The position numbers and the translations under genes were made by a program. Of a stretch of DNA of 64,000 bases, positions 42,830-51,114 are shown piece after piece (the first letter of the stretch is position 1; each line of letters opens with the position of its first letter). The stretch covers positions 62,001 through 126,000 of the forward strand of contig NZ_WPZO01000007.1 in the NCBI RefSeq assembly GCF_013031355.1, given 5' to 3'. This stretch comes from Ruegeria arenilitoris. Its GTDB lineage: Bacteria > Pseudomonadota > Alphaproteobacteria > Rhodobacterales > Rhodobacteraceae. The notes beneath the pieces are model-generated. The model searched no databases, was not told the origin of the DNA, and saw only the letters and a list, made by a program, of their open reading frames with translations.

Positions 42830-42845
42830 TTAAGGTGGGCTTAAC
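42830..42845. promoter_or_regulatory. CtrA box upstream of motB
   Basis: TTAAGGTGGGCTTAAC matches TTAA-N7-TTAA(C), the CtrA binding consensus. It lies 48 bases before the motB ATG and 23 bases beyond the fliI stop, so it can drive motB independently of fliI. Confidence 0.65.
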
Positions 42846-42867
42846 ACTTAAAACTGTTCGGACTTCT

Positions 42868-44205
42868 CTAGCGCGGCAGGGTGGCGCTGGCCCGCCGCAG
42901 GATCAATTGCAGGCGGTTGAAGCTGTTCTGGATGCCGTCAGGTTCAGCCTTGCCGAAGAACGCATCCAGTTCCTCGTGCACCCGCACGGCCTGATCCAGT
43001 AACGGGTCTGCGCCCTCAGTATAGAGCCCGGCCTTGATCATCACCTCGGATTGTTCATAGCTACCGACCAGTTTCCGGGTTTCCGAGATCATCTGGTTTT
43101 CTTCCTGTGTCGCCGCCCCCGGCAGGCTGCGCGAGACCGAGCGGCTGAGGTCGATGGCGGGGAATCGTCCACGCTCGGCAATGTCGCGGTTCAGCACGAT
43201 ATGTCCGTCCAACACGCCGCGCAGGATGTCGGCGACGGGTTCATCCATATCCGACCCGGCGATCAGGACGCTGAACACGGCTGTGATATCGCCCTGATCG
43301 GCGGTGCCCGGACCCGCGCGTTCGCACAGCCCGGCAATCAACGGCGTGACCGACGGAGGAAAGCCACGCAGCGAGGGGGATTCGCCCATCGCGACGGCAA
43401 TCTCCCGATGCGCTTCGGCAAAGCGGGTCACCGAATCGGCCAGAAACAGCACGTTCAGCCCCTGATCACGCAAATATTCCGCCACCGACATCGCCGACCA
43501 GGCACAGCGCCGCCGCGCCAGCGCCGACTGGTCGGATGTGGCCGCCACCACGACCGAGCGTTTCATCCCCTCGGCCCCCAGCGCGTGTTCGACGAATTCG
43601 TTCACCTCGCGCCCACGTTCACCCACCAGCGCGACCACGACAGCGTCCGCCTGCATCGATTTCGCCAATGTCGCCAGCAGGGTGGATTTACCTACACCCG
43701 ACCCGGCGAACAGGCCAATGCGCTGTCCTTGCACCACTGGCAGCATGGTGTTGAGCACCGCCAGCCCGGTCTCCATCCGCGCGCCCAGCGGTTTGCGCGC
43801 CACAGCCGGGGGCGGCGCGCGCATGATATCTTGCTCGAGCACGCCTGATAGAAGAGGTTTTCCGTCTAACGGTTTGCCGAACGGATCAACCACCCGCCCC
43901 AGCCAGTGCATTCCCGGCGCAAAGGCGGGAGTCAGATCCAGAATTACCCGGTCGCCCAGGCAGACCCCATCGGGCGCGGCGGTCGGCATCATGTGAATCA
44001 CATCCGATTCGACATGCAGCACTTCGCCGGGCAGATCCGGTCCGCTGCGTCGTCGCAAGGTCAGGTGGTCGCCGATCCGCGCCTGCCCCTCAAGCCCCTG
44101 TATTTCAATGACCCCGCGCGCCACACCGGACACGCGGCCCATATGGCGCACAGCCGACAGACGGTCGAATTCGCATTTCAGAAGCATCGGGTCGAGATCG
44201 GACAT
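42868..44205 (-). CDS. fliI: Flagellar export ATPase FliI
   Basis: 445-residue F1-beta-like ATPase energising type III secretion. ATG 44205 (MSDLDPMLLKCEF, GGAGAACC upstream). Walker A GLFAGSGVGKST, Walker B LFLADSVTRFAEAHREIA, and the GESPSLRGFPPSV flagellar/type III signature. The frame is open upstream of 44205 without FliI character. Shares an 87-base divergent promoter region with flgB. Confidence 0.95.
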   Translation of the reverse strand: MSDLDPMLLKCEFDRLSAVRHMGRVSGVARGVIEIQGLEGQARIGDHLTLRRRSGPDLPGEVLHVESDVIHMMPTAAPDGVCLGDRVILDLTPAFAPGMHWLGRVVDPFGKPLDGKPLLSGVLEQDIMRAPPPAVARKPLGARMETGLAVLNTMLPVVQGQRIGLFAGSGVGKSTLLATLAKSMQADAVVVALVGERGREVNEFVEHALGAEGMKRSVVVAATSDQSALARRRCAWSAMSVAEYLRDQGLNVLFLADSVTRFAEAHREIAVAMGESPSLRGFPPSVTPLIAGLCERAGPGTADQGDITAVFSVLIAGSDMDEPVADILRGVLDGHIVLNRDIAERGRFPAIDLSRSVSRSLPGAATQEENQMISETRKLVGSYEQSEVMIKAGLYTEGADPLLDQAVRVHEELDAFFGKAEPDGIQNSFNRLQLILRRASATLPR

Positions 44206-44254
44206 CGTGGGTTCTCCAACGGGTTTCTGAAAACGCTTTCTAAAGGAATCGGGG

Positions 44255-44269
44255 TTAAGCCTTGATTGA
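44255..44269. promoter_or_regulatory. Weak CtrA-like box upstream of flgB
   Basis: TTAA-N7-TTGA, one mismatch from TTAA-N7-TTAA, in the fliI/flgB divergent region, 23 bases before the flgB ATG. Position is close to the gene; lower confidence than the motB box. Confidence 0.3.
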
Positions 44270-44292
44270 AATTGATCGAGGGAGAAGCCCCG

Positions 44293-44679
44293 ATGTTCTA
44301 TGACCTGAACGTCTTTAAGACCGCGCACGCAATGGCAACCCATGCTGGACAACGGCAGGCGGTCATCGCGCGCAACATGGCCAATGCGGATACGCCGGGC
44401 TACCAGCCGCGCGATATCGAGGCCTTTCAAAAAGCATTCGAAAACTCAGGGCGTGAGGTCGCCATGACCGCCACGCGGGCCGGTCACCTGAATGGTGCCT
44501 CTGGCCCTCAGCCCTGGGTCGAATATGAGGTCGCGCCCTCGGGCGATCCCAATGGCAACGGCGTGTCCGTCGAGGAAGAGATGTTCAAAGCGGTCGAGGT
44601 CAAGCGCCAGCATGACCGCGCGCTGACCATCTACAAATCCTCGATGAACATACTGCGCAGCAGTATTGGCCGGTCATAA
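44293..44679 (+). CDS. flgB: Flagellar rod protein FlgB
   Basis: 128 residues from ATG 44293 (GGAGAAGCCCC upstream). RQAVIARNMANADTPGYQPRDIEAFQKAFE is the rod-protein signature; C-terminal VSVEEEMFKAVEVKRQHDRALTIYKSSMNILRSSIGRS. Part of the proximal rod. Opens the plus-strand block flgB-flgC-fliE-fliQ-flgF-flgG-flgA-flgH-fliL. Confidence 0.95.
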   Translation: MFYDLNVFKTAHAMATHAGQRQAVIARNMANADTPGYQPRDIEAFQKAFENSGREVAMTATRAGHLNGASGPQPWVEYEVAPSGDPNGNGVSVEEEMFKAVEVKRQHDRALTIYKSSMNILRSSIGRS

Positions 44680-44691
44680 GGGGGCAGAAAC

Positions 44692-45078
44692 ATGAGTGAT
44701 TTTTCCCATTCCCTCGCCGCCTCAACCAGCGCCCTGCGTGCGCAATCGGCACGGCTGCGGCATGTGTCCGAAAACATCTCGAACGCCGATACGCCGGGCT
44801 ATCGCCGCAAGACGGTGCCGTTTGAGACCGTGCAGAAAGACGGGCGCGAAGTGGTGCAGGCCGGGCGCGTCAAGCTGGACCGCCGGGACGGAACGCGCGT
44901 CTATGACCCCGGGCACCCGATGGCCGATAACACCGGTCATTATCGCGGTTCGAATGTCGATCTGATGATCGAGATCGCCGACGCCCGAGAGGCGCAGCGC
45001 AGCTACGAAGCCAATCTCAAGATGTTCGACCAGACACGCCAGATGTCGTCGAGCCTGATGGAACTCCTCAGAAGATAA
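44692..45078 (+). CDS. flgC: Flagellar rod protein FlgC
   Basis: 128 residues. ALRAQSARLRHVSENISNADTPGYRRKTV rod motif; C-terminal NVDLMIEIADAREAQRSYEANLKMFDQTRQMSSSLMELLRR. Twelve bases after flgB. Confidence 0.95.
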   Translation: MSDFSHSLAASTSALRAQSARLRHVSENISNADTPGYRRKTVPFETVQKDGREVVQAGRVKLDRRDGTRVYDPGHPMADNTGHYRGSNVDLMIEIADAREAQRSYEANLKMFDQTRQMSSSLMELLRR

Positions 45079-45090
45079 AAGGACACCAGA

Positions 45091-45381
45091 ATGGACATCC
45101 GATCCCTGACAGCAGCCCAGAACTACGCTGTTGCGCGCCCGGCCACGCAGGCCGATCCCAACCACGCCGGACTGGCGCAGGGGCTGCGCAACACGTTTCA
45201 GGACTTTGCCGCAACGCTGCATCAAAGCGAGCAGGTCTCTCAGGCCGCCATGACCGGGCAGGCCGATCCGCACGCGCTGGTGCAGGCGCTGGCGCAGACC
45301 GAACTGGCCGTGGAAACGGCTGTGGTGGTACGCGACAAGGTGGTCGAGGCCTATCAGGAAATCCTGCGGATGCCGGTCTGA
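45091..45381 (+). CDS. fliE: Flagellar hook-basal body protein FliE
   Basis: 96 residues. Connects the MS ring to the rod. The C-terminal ALAQTELAVETAVVVRDKVVEAYQEILRMPV matches the FliE signature; the N-terminus is variable as usual. Between flgC and fliQ. Confidence 0.9.
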   Translation: MDIRSLTAAQNYAVARPATQADPNHAGLAQGLRNTFQDFAATLHQSEQVSQAAMTGQADPHALVQALAQTELAVETAVVVRDKVVEAYQEILRMPV

Positions 45382-45385
45382 CGAG

Positions 45386-45658
45386 ATGCTGAGCGAAGGT
45401 CTCTTCTATGACATCGTGCGTCAGGCGCTGTGGGTTGCGGTGATCACCTCGGTCCCGATCCTGGCGGTGGCGCTGGTGTCGGGCCTGATCGTCGGCCTGT
45501 TCCAGGCGCTGACCTCGGTGCAGGAGATGACGCTGACCTTCGTGCCCAAGTTGATCGCTATCGTCATCGTGTTCTGGATTTCGATGGGCTTCATGACCCA
45601 GACACTGGTGACGTTTTTCACCACAACCCTCATCCCACTGATCGCAGGAGGCCGCTGA
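45386..45658 (+). CDS. fliQ: Flagellar export protein FliQ
   Basis: 90 residues with two membrane helices (SVPILAVALVSGLIVGLFQALTSVQEMTLTFVPKLIAIVIVFWISMGFM). FliPQR-type gate component of the type III export apparatus; fliR lies in the flhA block and fliP is outside the window. Its TGA overlaps the flgF ATG. Confidence 0.95.
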   Translation: MLSEGLFYDIVRQALWVAVITSVPILAVALVSGLIVGLFQALTSVQEMTLTFVPKLIAIVIVFWISMGFMTQTLVTFFTTTLIPLIAGGR

Positions 45659-46368
45659 TGGATACCGCCTATGTCACCCTATCCCGCCAGTCCGGGCTGA
45701 TGAATGAAATGCGGCTGGTGGCGAATAACATCGCCAATGCCAACACCACCGGATACCGCGCGCAGGGTCTGGTGTTCTCGGAGTTCGTCCAAGACGTACC
45801 GGGCAACCCGTCCCTGTCGATGAGCCGGGCCGAGGCGCGCAACACCTCGCAGCAACAGGGCTTGCTGACCGAGACCGGAGGTCAGTTCGATTTCGCCATC
45901 GAAGGCGACGGGTTTTTCATGGTCGAGACCGCATCGGGCAATCGTCTGACGCGGGCAGGCGCCTTTTCCCCAAGCGCCGAGAGCGATCTGGTCACGATGG
46001 ACGGCCACCGGGTGCTGGACGTGAACGGCGCACCTGTTTTCATCCCGCCTGATGCGGCTTCGATCGATGTGGGCAGCGACGGTACGCTCAGTATCGAAGG
46101 GCAACTGCTGGGGCAGATCGGCGTCTATCGTGTGGCCGATCCCAGCACGCTGGTGCGCGAGGGCAGCACGCAATTCCGTGCCGAAGGCGAGATTGAACCG
46201 GTGGAAAACCCGGTTGTTGTGCATCGTTTCCTCGAAGGGTCCAACGTCAACGCCGTTCATCAGGTGACCCGGCTGGTCGAAATCCAGCGCGCCTATGAAC
46301 TGGGGCAGAGTTTTCTGGAAACCGAAGACGAACGCGTACGCGGGGCGCTGAAAGCGCTGATGCGCTGA
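45658..46368 (+). CDS. flgF: Flagellar rod protein FlgF
   Basis: 236 residues from ATG 45658 (TGATG overlap with fliQ, AGGAG upstream). MDTAYVTLSRQSGLMNEMRLVANNIANANTTGYRAQGLVF; C-terminal VHQVTRLVEIQRAYELGQSFLETEDERVRGALKALMR. Proximal rod component. Confidence 0.95.
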   Translation: MDTAYVTLSRQSGLMNEMRLVANNIANANTTGYRAQGLVFSEFVQDVPGNPSLSMSRAEARNTSQQQGLLTETGGQFDFAIEGDGFFMVETASGNRLTRAGAFSPSAESDLVTMDGHRVLDVNGAPVFIPPDAASIDVGSDGTLSIEGQLLGQIGVYRVADPSTLVREGSTQFRAEGEIEPVENPVVVHRFLEGSNVNAVHQVTRLVEIQRAYELGQSFLETEDERVRGALKALMR

Positions 46369-46390
46369 TTTGTGAAAAGGAGATTTCAAC

Positions 46391-47176
46391 ATGCGGGCTT
46401 TGAAAATTGCAGCGACGGGCATGACCGCGCAGCAGATGCGGGTCGAGACGATCTCGAACAACCTGGCGAACACGAACACCACCGGCTACAACGCCCGCCG
46501 GGCCGAGTTTGCGGATTTGCACTATCAGCAGATGGCACGGGCCGGGACGGTGAACGCCAATGACGGCACGGTTCTGCCCACCGGTATTCAGCTTGGTCTG
46601 GGCGTGCGTCCGGCGGCCGTCACGGTGCAGCTGGCGCAGGGCGGGTTGTCGGCCACCGGCAACGATCTGGACGTTGCCATCGAAGGCCGTGGCTATCTTG
46701 AGGTGACGCTGACCAACGGCCAGTCCGGCTTTACCCGAGATGGCAGTTTGAAACGCTCGGCCGAGGGGTTGATTGTGACGTCGGACGGGTACGCGGTAGC
46801 GCCCGAGATCACCATCCCTGACGATGCGCACTCGATCTCCATCAACGCCTCGGGCGAGGTCTATGCCTATTTCGACGACGCGCCCGAGGGGCAGTTGTTG
46901 GGGGAAATAACGCTGGCCAGTTTCTCGAACGCCAAGGGGCTCGAGGCGATCGGCAGCAACCTGTTCAAGGAGACCGAAGCGTCCGGCGCGCCGGTGGTCG
47001 GAACCCCGGGTGAAGACGGGCTGGGAACCTTGCTGCAGGGCTATCTTGAGGACAGCTCGGTCGATGCGATCCGCGAGGTGACCGAACTGATCGAGGCACA
47101 GCGCGGATATGAGATGAACGCCAAGGTCATTTCCGCCGTCGATCAGATGATGGGCGCAACGACGCAGGTGCGGTGA
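46391..47176 (+). CDS. flgG: Flagellar distal rod protein FlgG
   Basis: 261 residues. KIAATGMTAQQMRVETISNNLANTNTTGYNARRAEF at the N-terminus; conserved GYLEVTLTNGQSGFTRDGSLKRS; C-terminal DAIREVTELIEAQRGYEMNAKVISAVDQMM. Its TGA overlaps the flgA ATG. Confidence 0.95.
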   Translation: MRALKIAATGMTAQQMRVETISNNLANTNTTGYNARRAEFADLHYQQMARAGTVNANDGTVLPTGIQLGLGVRPAAVTVQLAQGGLSATGNDLDVAIEGRGYLEVTLTNGQSGFTRDGSLKRSAEGLIVTSDGYAVAPEITIPDDAHSISINASGEVYAYFDDAPEGQLLGEITLASFSNAKGLEAIGSNLFKETEASGAPVVGTPGEDGLGTLLQGYLEDSSVDAIREVTELIEAQRGYEMNAKVISAVDQMMGATTQVR

Positions 47177-47592
47177 TGCGGGTTCTGATCCTGATAGTGG
47201 GGTTGTTGATGCCGGTGTTTGCGCAGGCTGACATCGTCGTGCCGACACGTACCATCCGCGCCAAGGAAATCATCGCGGGCACCGATCTTGAAATCAAGGC
47301 GCAGCAAGTGCCCGGAGCGGTGACCGACCCCGAATTTCTGATCGGGCAAGAGGCCCGCGTCGCGCTCTACCCCGGGCGCCCAATCCACGCCGGGGATGTT
47401 GGCGCGCCAGCGCTGGTGGATCGAAACGATCTGGTTGTGCTGATCTTTGACCGCAAACCGCTGTCGATCACCGCCGAAGGCCGTGCGCTGGGGCGCGGGG
47501 CCGCCGGGGAACGCATCCGGGTCATGAACCTGTCCTCCCGTACGACAGTGACCGGTCTTGTCCGGCCCGACGGCCAAATCGAGGTGAAATGA
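47176..47592 (+). CDS. flgA: P-ring assembly chaperone FlgA
   Basis: 138 residues with signal peptide MRVLILIVGLLMPVFAQA. SAF-domain region TRTIRAKEIIAGTDLEIKAQQVPG and LYPGRPIHAGDVGAPALVDRNDLV; C-terminal GRALGRGAAGERIRVMNLSS. A short FlgA, common in alphaproteobacteria. Coupled to flgG and flgH by stop-start overlaps. Confidence 0.9.
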   Translation: MRVLILIVGLLMPVFAQADIVVPTRTIRAKEIIAGTDLEIKAQQVPGAVTDPEFLIGQEARVALYPGRPIHAGDVGAPALVDRNDLVVLIFDRKPLSITAEGRALGRGAAGERIRVMNLSSRTTVTGLVRPDGQIEVK

Positions 47593-48323
47593 TGTCTGCT
47601 CTTTCGAAATCTCTGTTGCTTGCGGTTCTTGCCGTCTCGGCCTGCGGTCGGGTGGATCATCTGGGAAAGCCGCCCAGTTTTACCTCCAATGAGGACTCGC
47701 CCGAACATGTTGCCATGTTGTGGCCGGGCCTGCCGTTGCACACGCAACCGCAGCGCAACGTCGACCGGTCCTCGTTGTGGAGCGGTGGCCAGCAATCGCT
47801 GCTGGGCGATCAGCGGGCGATCAAGAAGGGTGATATCCTGACGGTCGTGATCGAACTGGACGAGAAAGCCGAGTTCTCGAATGACACGGAACGCTCGCGC
47901 TCGGCCTCGGAAAGCCTGGGAATCGTGGGCCTGTTCGGCTTGCCGCAGCGCGCGGACAAACACTTGCCGGACGGCGCATCGCTTGCTGACGCGGTTGAGA
48001 TCGACTCGTCCTCGGAAAGTACGGGCGAGGGGTCGGTTAAACGCAAGGAAAAGCTGACCCTGCGCGTGGCCGCCACCGTGGTTGATGTGCTGCCGAACGG
48101 TGTGTTGTCGATCTCGGGCTCGCAGGAATTGCGCGTGAATTTCGAACTGCGTGAGTTGCTGGTCGCGGGCTATGTGCGCCCGCAGGACATCTCGCGCCAG
48201 AATGAGATCACCTATGACAAGATCGCCTCGGCCCGTGTGTCTTATGGTGGTCGCGGGCAGATCACCGATGTGCAGCAACCGAGATACGGCCAGCAGATCC
48301 TTGACGCCGTGCTGCCGTATTAA
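47589..48323 (+). CDS. flgH: Flagellar L-ring lipoprotein FlgH
   Basis: 244 residues (243 if the second ATG at 47592 is used). Lipobox AVSAC anchors it in the outer membrane. RSSLWSGGQQSLLGDQRAIKKGDILTVVIELDEKAEFSN and LTLRVAATVVDVLPNGVLSISGSQELRVNFE are characteristic; the C-terminus ends VSYGGRGQITDVQQPRYGQQILDAVLPY. Confidence 0.95.
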   Translation: MMSALSKSLLLAVLAVSACGRVDHLGKPPSFTSNEDSPEHVAMLWPGLPLHTQPQRNVDRSSLWSGGQQSLLGDQRAIKKGDILTVVIELDEKAEFSNDTERSRSASESLGIVGLFGLPQRADKHLPDGASLADAVEIDSSSESTGEGSVKRKEKLTLRVAATVVDVLPNGVLSISGSQELRVNFELRELLVAGYVRPQDISRQNEITYDKIASARVSYGGRGQITDVQQPRYGQQILDAVLPY

Positions 48324-48335
48324 GGAGCAGATGAG

Positions 48336-48851
48336 ATGAAGAAATTGTTGCCCGTCATCTTTCTGCTGGTCGGTCTGGGGGCTGGGATCGGCGCTGGCGT
48401 CATGCTGTCACCTTCGGAATCGAAAGAGGCCGCAAAGCAGGAAAAATCGGAACCAAAGGCGGAAAAGCCCAAGGAGAAATCCGCCAAAGCCAAGGATGGT
48501 AAGGCGGGGAAAAAGGACAAGCCAAGCGATTACGAATACCTCAAGCTGACCAAGCAGTTCGTGGTGCCGGTCGTAGATTCCGAGCGCATCGAGGCACTGG
48601 TCACCATGTCGCTGAGCCTTGAGATCACCCCCGGCATGACCGAGGCCTTTTACGCGGTCGAGCCAAAGCTGCGCGACGGGTTCTTGCAGGTCATGTTCGA
48701 CCACGCCAACACGGGTGGATTCGACGGCGCCTTCACCGAGTCCGATAACCTGAAAGTGTTGCGCAAAGCCCTGCTGGAGACGGCGCGCAGAGATCTTGGC
48801 GATGATGTCTCGCAGGTCCTGATCATGAGTGTCAGCCGCCAGGATGTCTGA
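48336..48851 (+). CDS. fliL: Flagellar basal body protein FliL
   Basis: 171 residues: one membrane helix (LLPVIFLLVGLGAGIGAGVML), a Lys/Glu-rich linker, then a periplasmic domain (YLKLTKQFVVPVVDSERIEALVTMSLSLEI). Associates with the stator. Last gene of the plus-strand flagellar block, convergent with the coiled-coil gene below. Confidence 0.9.
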   Translation: MKKLLPVIFLLVGLGAGIGAGVMLSPSESKEAAKQEKSEPKAEKPKEKSAKAKDGKAGKKDKPSDYEYLKLTKQFVVPVVDSERIEALVTMSLSLEITPGMTEAFYAVEPKLRDGFLQVMFDHANTGGFDGAFTESDNLKVLRKALLETARRDLGDDVSQVLIMSVSRQDV

Positions 48852-48875
48852 TCCGGGCGACGCAGCCCCAGCCGG

Positions 48876-49259
48876 TTAAACGGACAGTTTTTTGGCCAGC
48901 GCGTGTTTGCGCGCGTCTTTTTGGGCCGCTGACAGGTTTAGAACAGCCTGTTTGCGGCCAAATGCCGTGCGCAAAGCCTCCATCGCTGTCAGTTTTTGCG
49001 CCCGCAGCCGAGCGAGTTCCATGTTCAGCTGGCGGCGCGTGGCCGATTCCCATCCATTCCACAGAACGTCCGTGCCAGTGACCCGATACCCTTCAGCCGA
49101 TGCGCTGTCCTTGCGGGTTTGCTGAACCTGAGCATCCAGCCGCGCCAGTTGCTGTTTCACGCGCGCCTCGGCTTCGATCAGCGGGCGCAGGGCGTTGTAT
49201 TCCTTCTGGAACGCGGCCTCGGTGACTATTTCGAGGTCTGAAAACCCGTCCTGTCTCAT
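48876..49259 (-). CDS. Coiled-coil protein of the flagellar cluster (FliJ-like candidate)
   Basis: 127 residues, almost all helical (EKEYNALRPLIEAEARVKQQLARLDAQVQQTRKDS; RRQLNMELARLRAQKLTAMEALRTAF), no signal peptide or membrane segment. Its size and composition recall FliJ-type export chaperones, but this is inference: the true FliJ usually lies next to fliI. ATG 49259 overlaps the flhB stop (ATGA), so it is part of the flhA-fliR-flhB transcript. Confidence 0.55.
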   Translation of the reverse strand: MRQDGFSDLEIVTEAAFQKEYNALRPLIEAEARVKQQLARLDAQVQQTRKDSASAEGYRVTGTDVLWNGWESATRRQLNMELARLRAQKLTAMEALRTAFGRKQAVLNLSAAQKDARKHALAKKLSV

Positions 49260-50344
49260 CTGATCTGCCCTTTTGCCCGTTTGCGCATCGCCTCAGCAAA
49301 CCGGATTGCGGCGGCAGCGGGGCGATAGTGTTCTTCGGCGATTTCCTGCCCGATCTCGACGGCCGCATGAAGCGCACGTGCGGTGGGTGGATCGGAGTGA
49401 ATGGGAACACCGGACTCGGCGGCGCGTGCACGGATCGCGGCGGCCACTTCATCCACGCCCTTGGCCACGCAGACCGGCGCTGAGCCCGCCGTGCGGGCCC
49501 ATTTCAGCGCCACCGCATAGTGGGTCGGGTTGACGATTACCACATCCGCCGAGGGTACATCCGACATCATCTGGTTTGTCGCGATGTCCTGCGCGCGCTG
49601 TCGGCGTTGCTGTTTCACGTGCGGATCGCCCTCGGCATCCTTGGTTTCGTCCTGGATTTCCTTGCGCGACATCCGGTTCTTGCGCATGTGCTCGGCATAT
49701 TGCCACAGATAGTCCACTACCCCGATCGCCAAGGCCACGGCGATGACAATGAACAGGAAGCGAAACAGCAGGTTCATCATCAGCATCACTGAGGACCGCG
49801 CGTGGGCGGCGCTGGCCGACAGGATCTCGCTCAGGTTCGCGCGCAGGAACAGCGCCAGGCAGGTGCCGTAGATCACTAGTTTCACAAAGCTCTTGGTGAA
49901 CTCGAACAGGCCGCCGCGCCCAAACTTGTTCTTGGCGTTCGACAGGATCGAGATGCGGGACAGCTTCGGTTTCAGCTTGCTGGGCGCAAAGATCAGCGCG
50001 CGCTGGGCGATCAGGCTGAGCAATACGGCAGTGGCGGGCAGGGCGAACAGGATCGAGACCGACAGCAAGGCGGTTTTCAGCATCCCGCCCACCGGGCTGA
50101 CCGCCGGGCCTTCGGTCATCAATGGGGCGAACGTATCAGCCTGATCAATCAGGACAACAAACAGCGCTCCCAAGTGCTGGACACCAGACTGGCCGGCTGC
50201 AAACAACGCGATGAGAAATCCGGTATAGGCCGCCACAACGGACAGGTCGTTGGATTTGGCGACCTCGCCCTTTTCCCGCGCTTTCTGGAGCTTTTGCGGC
50301 GTCGGCTCATAGGACTTGTCACTGTCGTCATCCGATCCGCTCAT
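49256..50344 (-). CDS. flhB: Flagellar export switch protein FlhB
   Basis: 362 residues. N-terminal KSYEPTPQKLQKAREKGEVAKSNDL, four membrane helices, then the autocleavage site NPTH in ADVVIVNPTHYAVALKW (around residue 260), which switches export from hook to filament substrates. ATG overlaps the fliR stop (ATGA). Confidence 0.95.
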   Translation of the reverse strand: MSGSDDDSDKSYEPTPQKLQKAREKGEVAKSNDLSVVAAYTGFLIALFAAGQSGVQHLGALFVVLIDQADTFAPLMTEGPAVSPVGGMLKTALLSVSILFALPATAVLLSLIAQRALIFAPSKLKPKLSRISILSNAKNKFGRGGLFEFTKSFVKLVIYGTCLALFLRANLSEILSASAAHARSSVMLMMNLLFRFLFIVIAVALAIGVVDYLWQYAEHMRKNRMSRKEIQDETKDAEGDPHVKQQRRQRAQDIATNQMMSDVPSADVVIVNPTHYAVALKWARTAGSAPVCVAKGVDEVAAAIRARAAESGVPIHSDPPTARALHAAVEIGQEIAEEHYRPAAAAIRFAEAMRKRAKGQIR

Positions 50345-51114
50345 CGGGTGCCCTCAAGCGGGTTTACCATGAAGGCGAACAGGGCGTCGGACCACACTGA
50401 CAGGATCAGAGGAGTGCCCGCAAACAGCAGGAACAGGCCCGCGAAGGTGATGGCTGGGGCACCGACAAAGGCTACCATCAACTGCGGCATCGCGCGGTTG
50501 ATGACCCCGAGCGCGAGGTTATAGATCAGCGAGGCGATGACAAACGGCATGGCCAGCGCGAAAGCCATGCCAAAGCTGCGCGCGATCTGCTGCACGCCCC
50601 ATTGCGACAGGTCGGGCGCCATCGGAGCCATACCCATCGGAAACAGGGTATAGCTGTAGATCAGGAACTGCGCGACGCGGATGTGCAGGCCCAGCAGCAC
50701 CGCCAGGGCCAATCCCGCCAAGGTCAGCAGGTATCCCATCGCAGGGACCGGGTCTGCCGCCGCGCCCCCCAGAATCTGAGACAATGAGGTCGCCTGCGCC
50801 GCAATCGATCCTGCCGTTTGCAGGGCCAGAACGAACAGGCGCAGGCCCAGGCCCAGAACCCCTCCGATCAGGGTCTCGACCACAATCATCCGTGCCAATG
50901 GAAACAGGTCGGGTGCGGTCCCCGCAGCCTGCACCGCAGGCGCCACAATCAAGGTGAACGCCACCGCGATCCCGAGCTTGACGCGGGTCGGGATGCTGCG
51001 TTCCCCGAAGGCGGGCAGCAACGAGACCATGGCAGAGACGCGCAGGAAGACGGCAAACATATGCCACAGACCCTCGCCCAACTGGGGCAGAAGCTCTGGC
51101 GGCAGCGCGATCAC
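50341..51114 (-). CDS. fliR: Flagellar export protein FliR
   Basis: 257 residues from a GTG at 51114 that overlaps the flhA stop (GTGA). MIALPPELLPQLGEGLWHMFAVFLRVSAM; about six membrane helices with the typical LFVLALQTAGSIAAQATSLSQ and LIYNLALGVINRAMPQLMVAFVGAP segments. Part of the FliPQR gate. Confidence 0.95.
   Translation of the reverse strand: MIALPPELLPQLGEGLWHMFAVFLRVSAMVSLLPAFGERSIPTRVKLGIAVAFTLIVAPAVQAAGTAPDLFPLARMIVVETLIGGVLGLGLRLFVLALQTAGSIAAQATSLSQILGGAAADPVPAMGYLLTLAGLALAVLLGLHIRVAQFLIYSYTLFPMGMAPMAPDLSQWGVQQIARSFGMAFALAMPFVIASLIYNLALGVINRAMPQLMVAFVGAPAITFAGLFLLFAGTPLILSVWSDALFAFMVNPLEGTR

Noticed and set aside
44255..44269. Third CtrA box before flgB
   Set aside because: Kept only as a weak feature: TTAA-N7-TTGA has a mismatch in the key half-site and is unusually close to the start codon.
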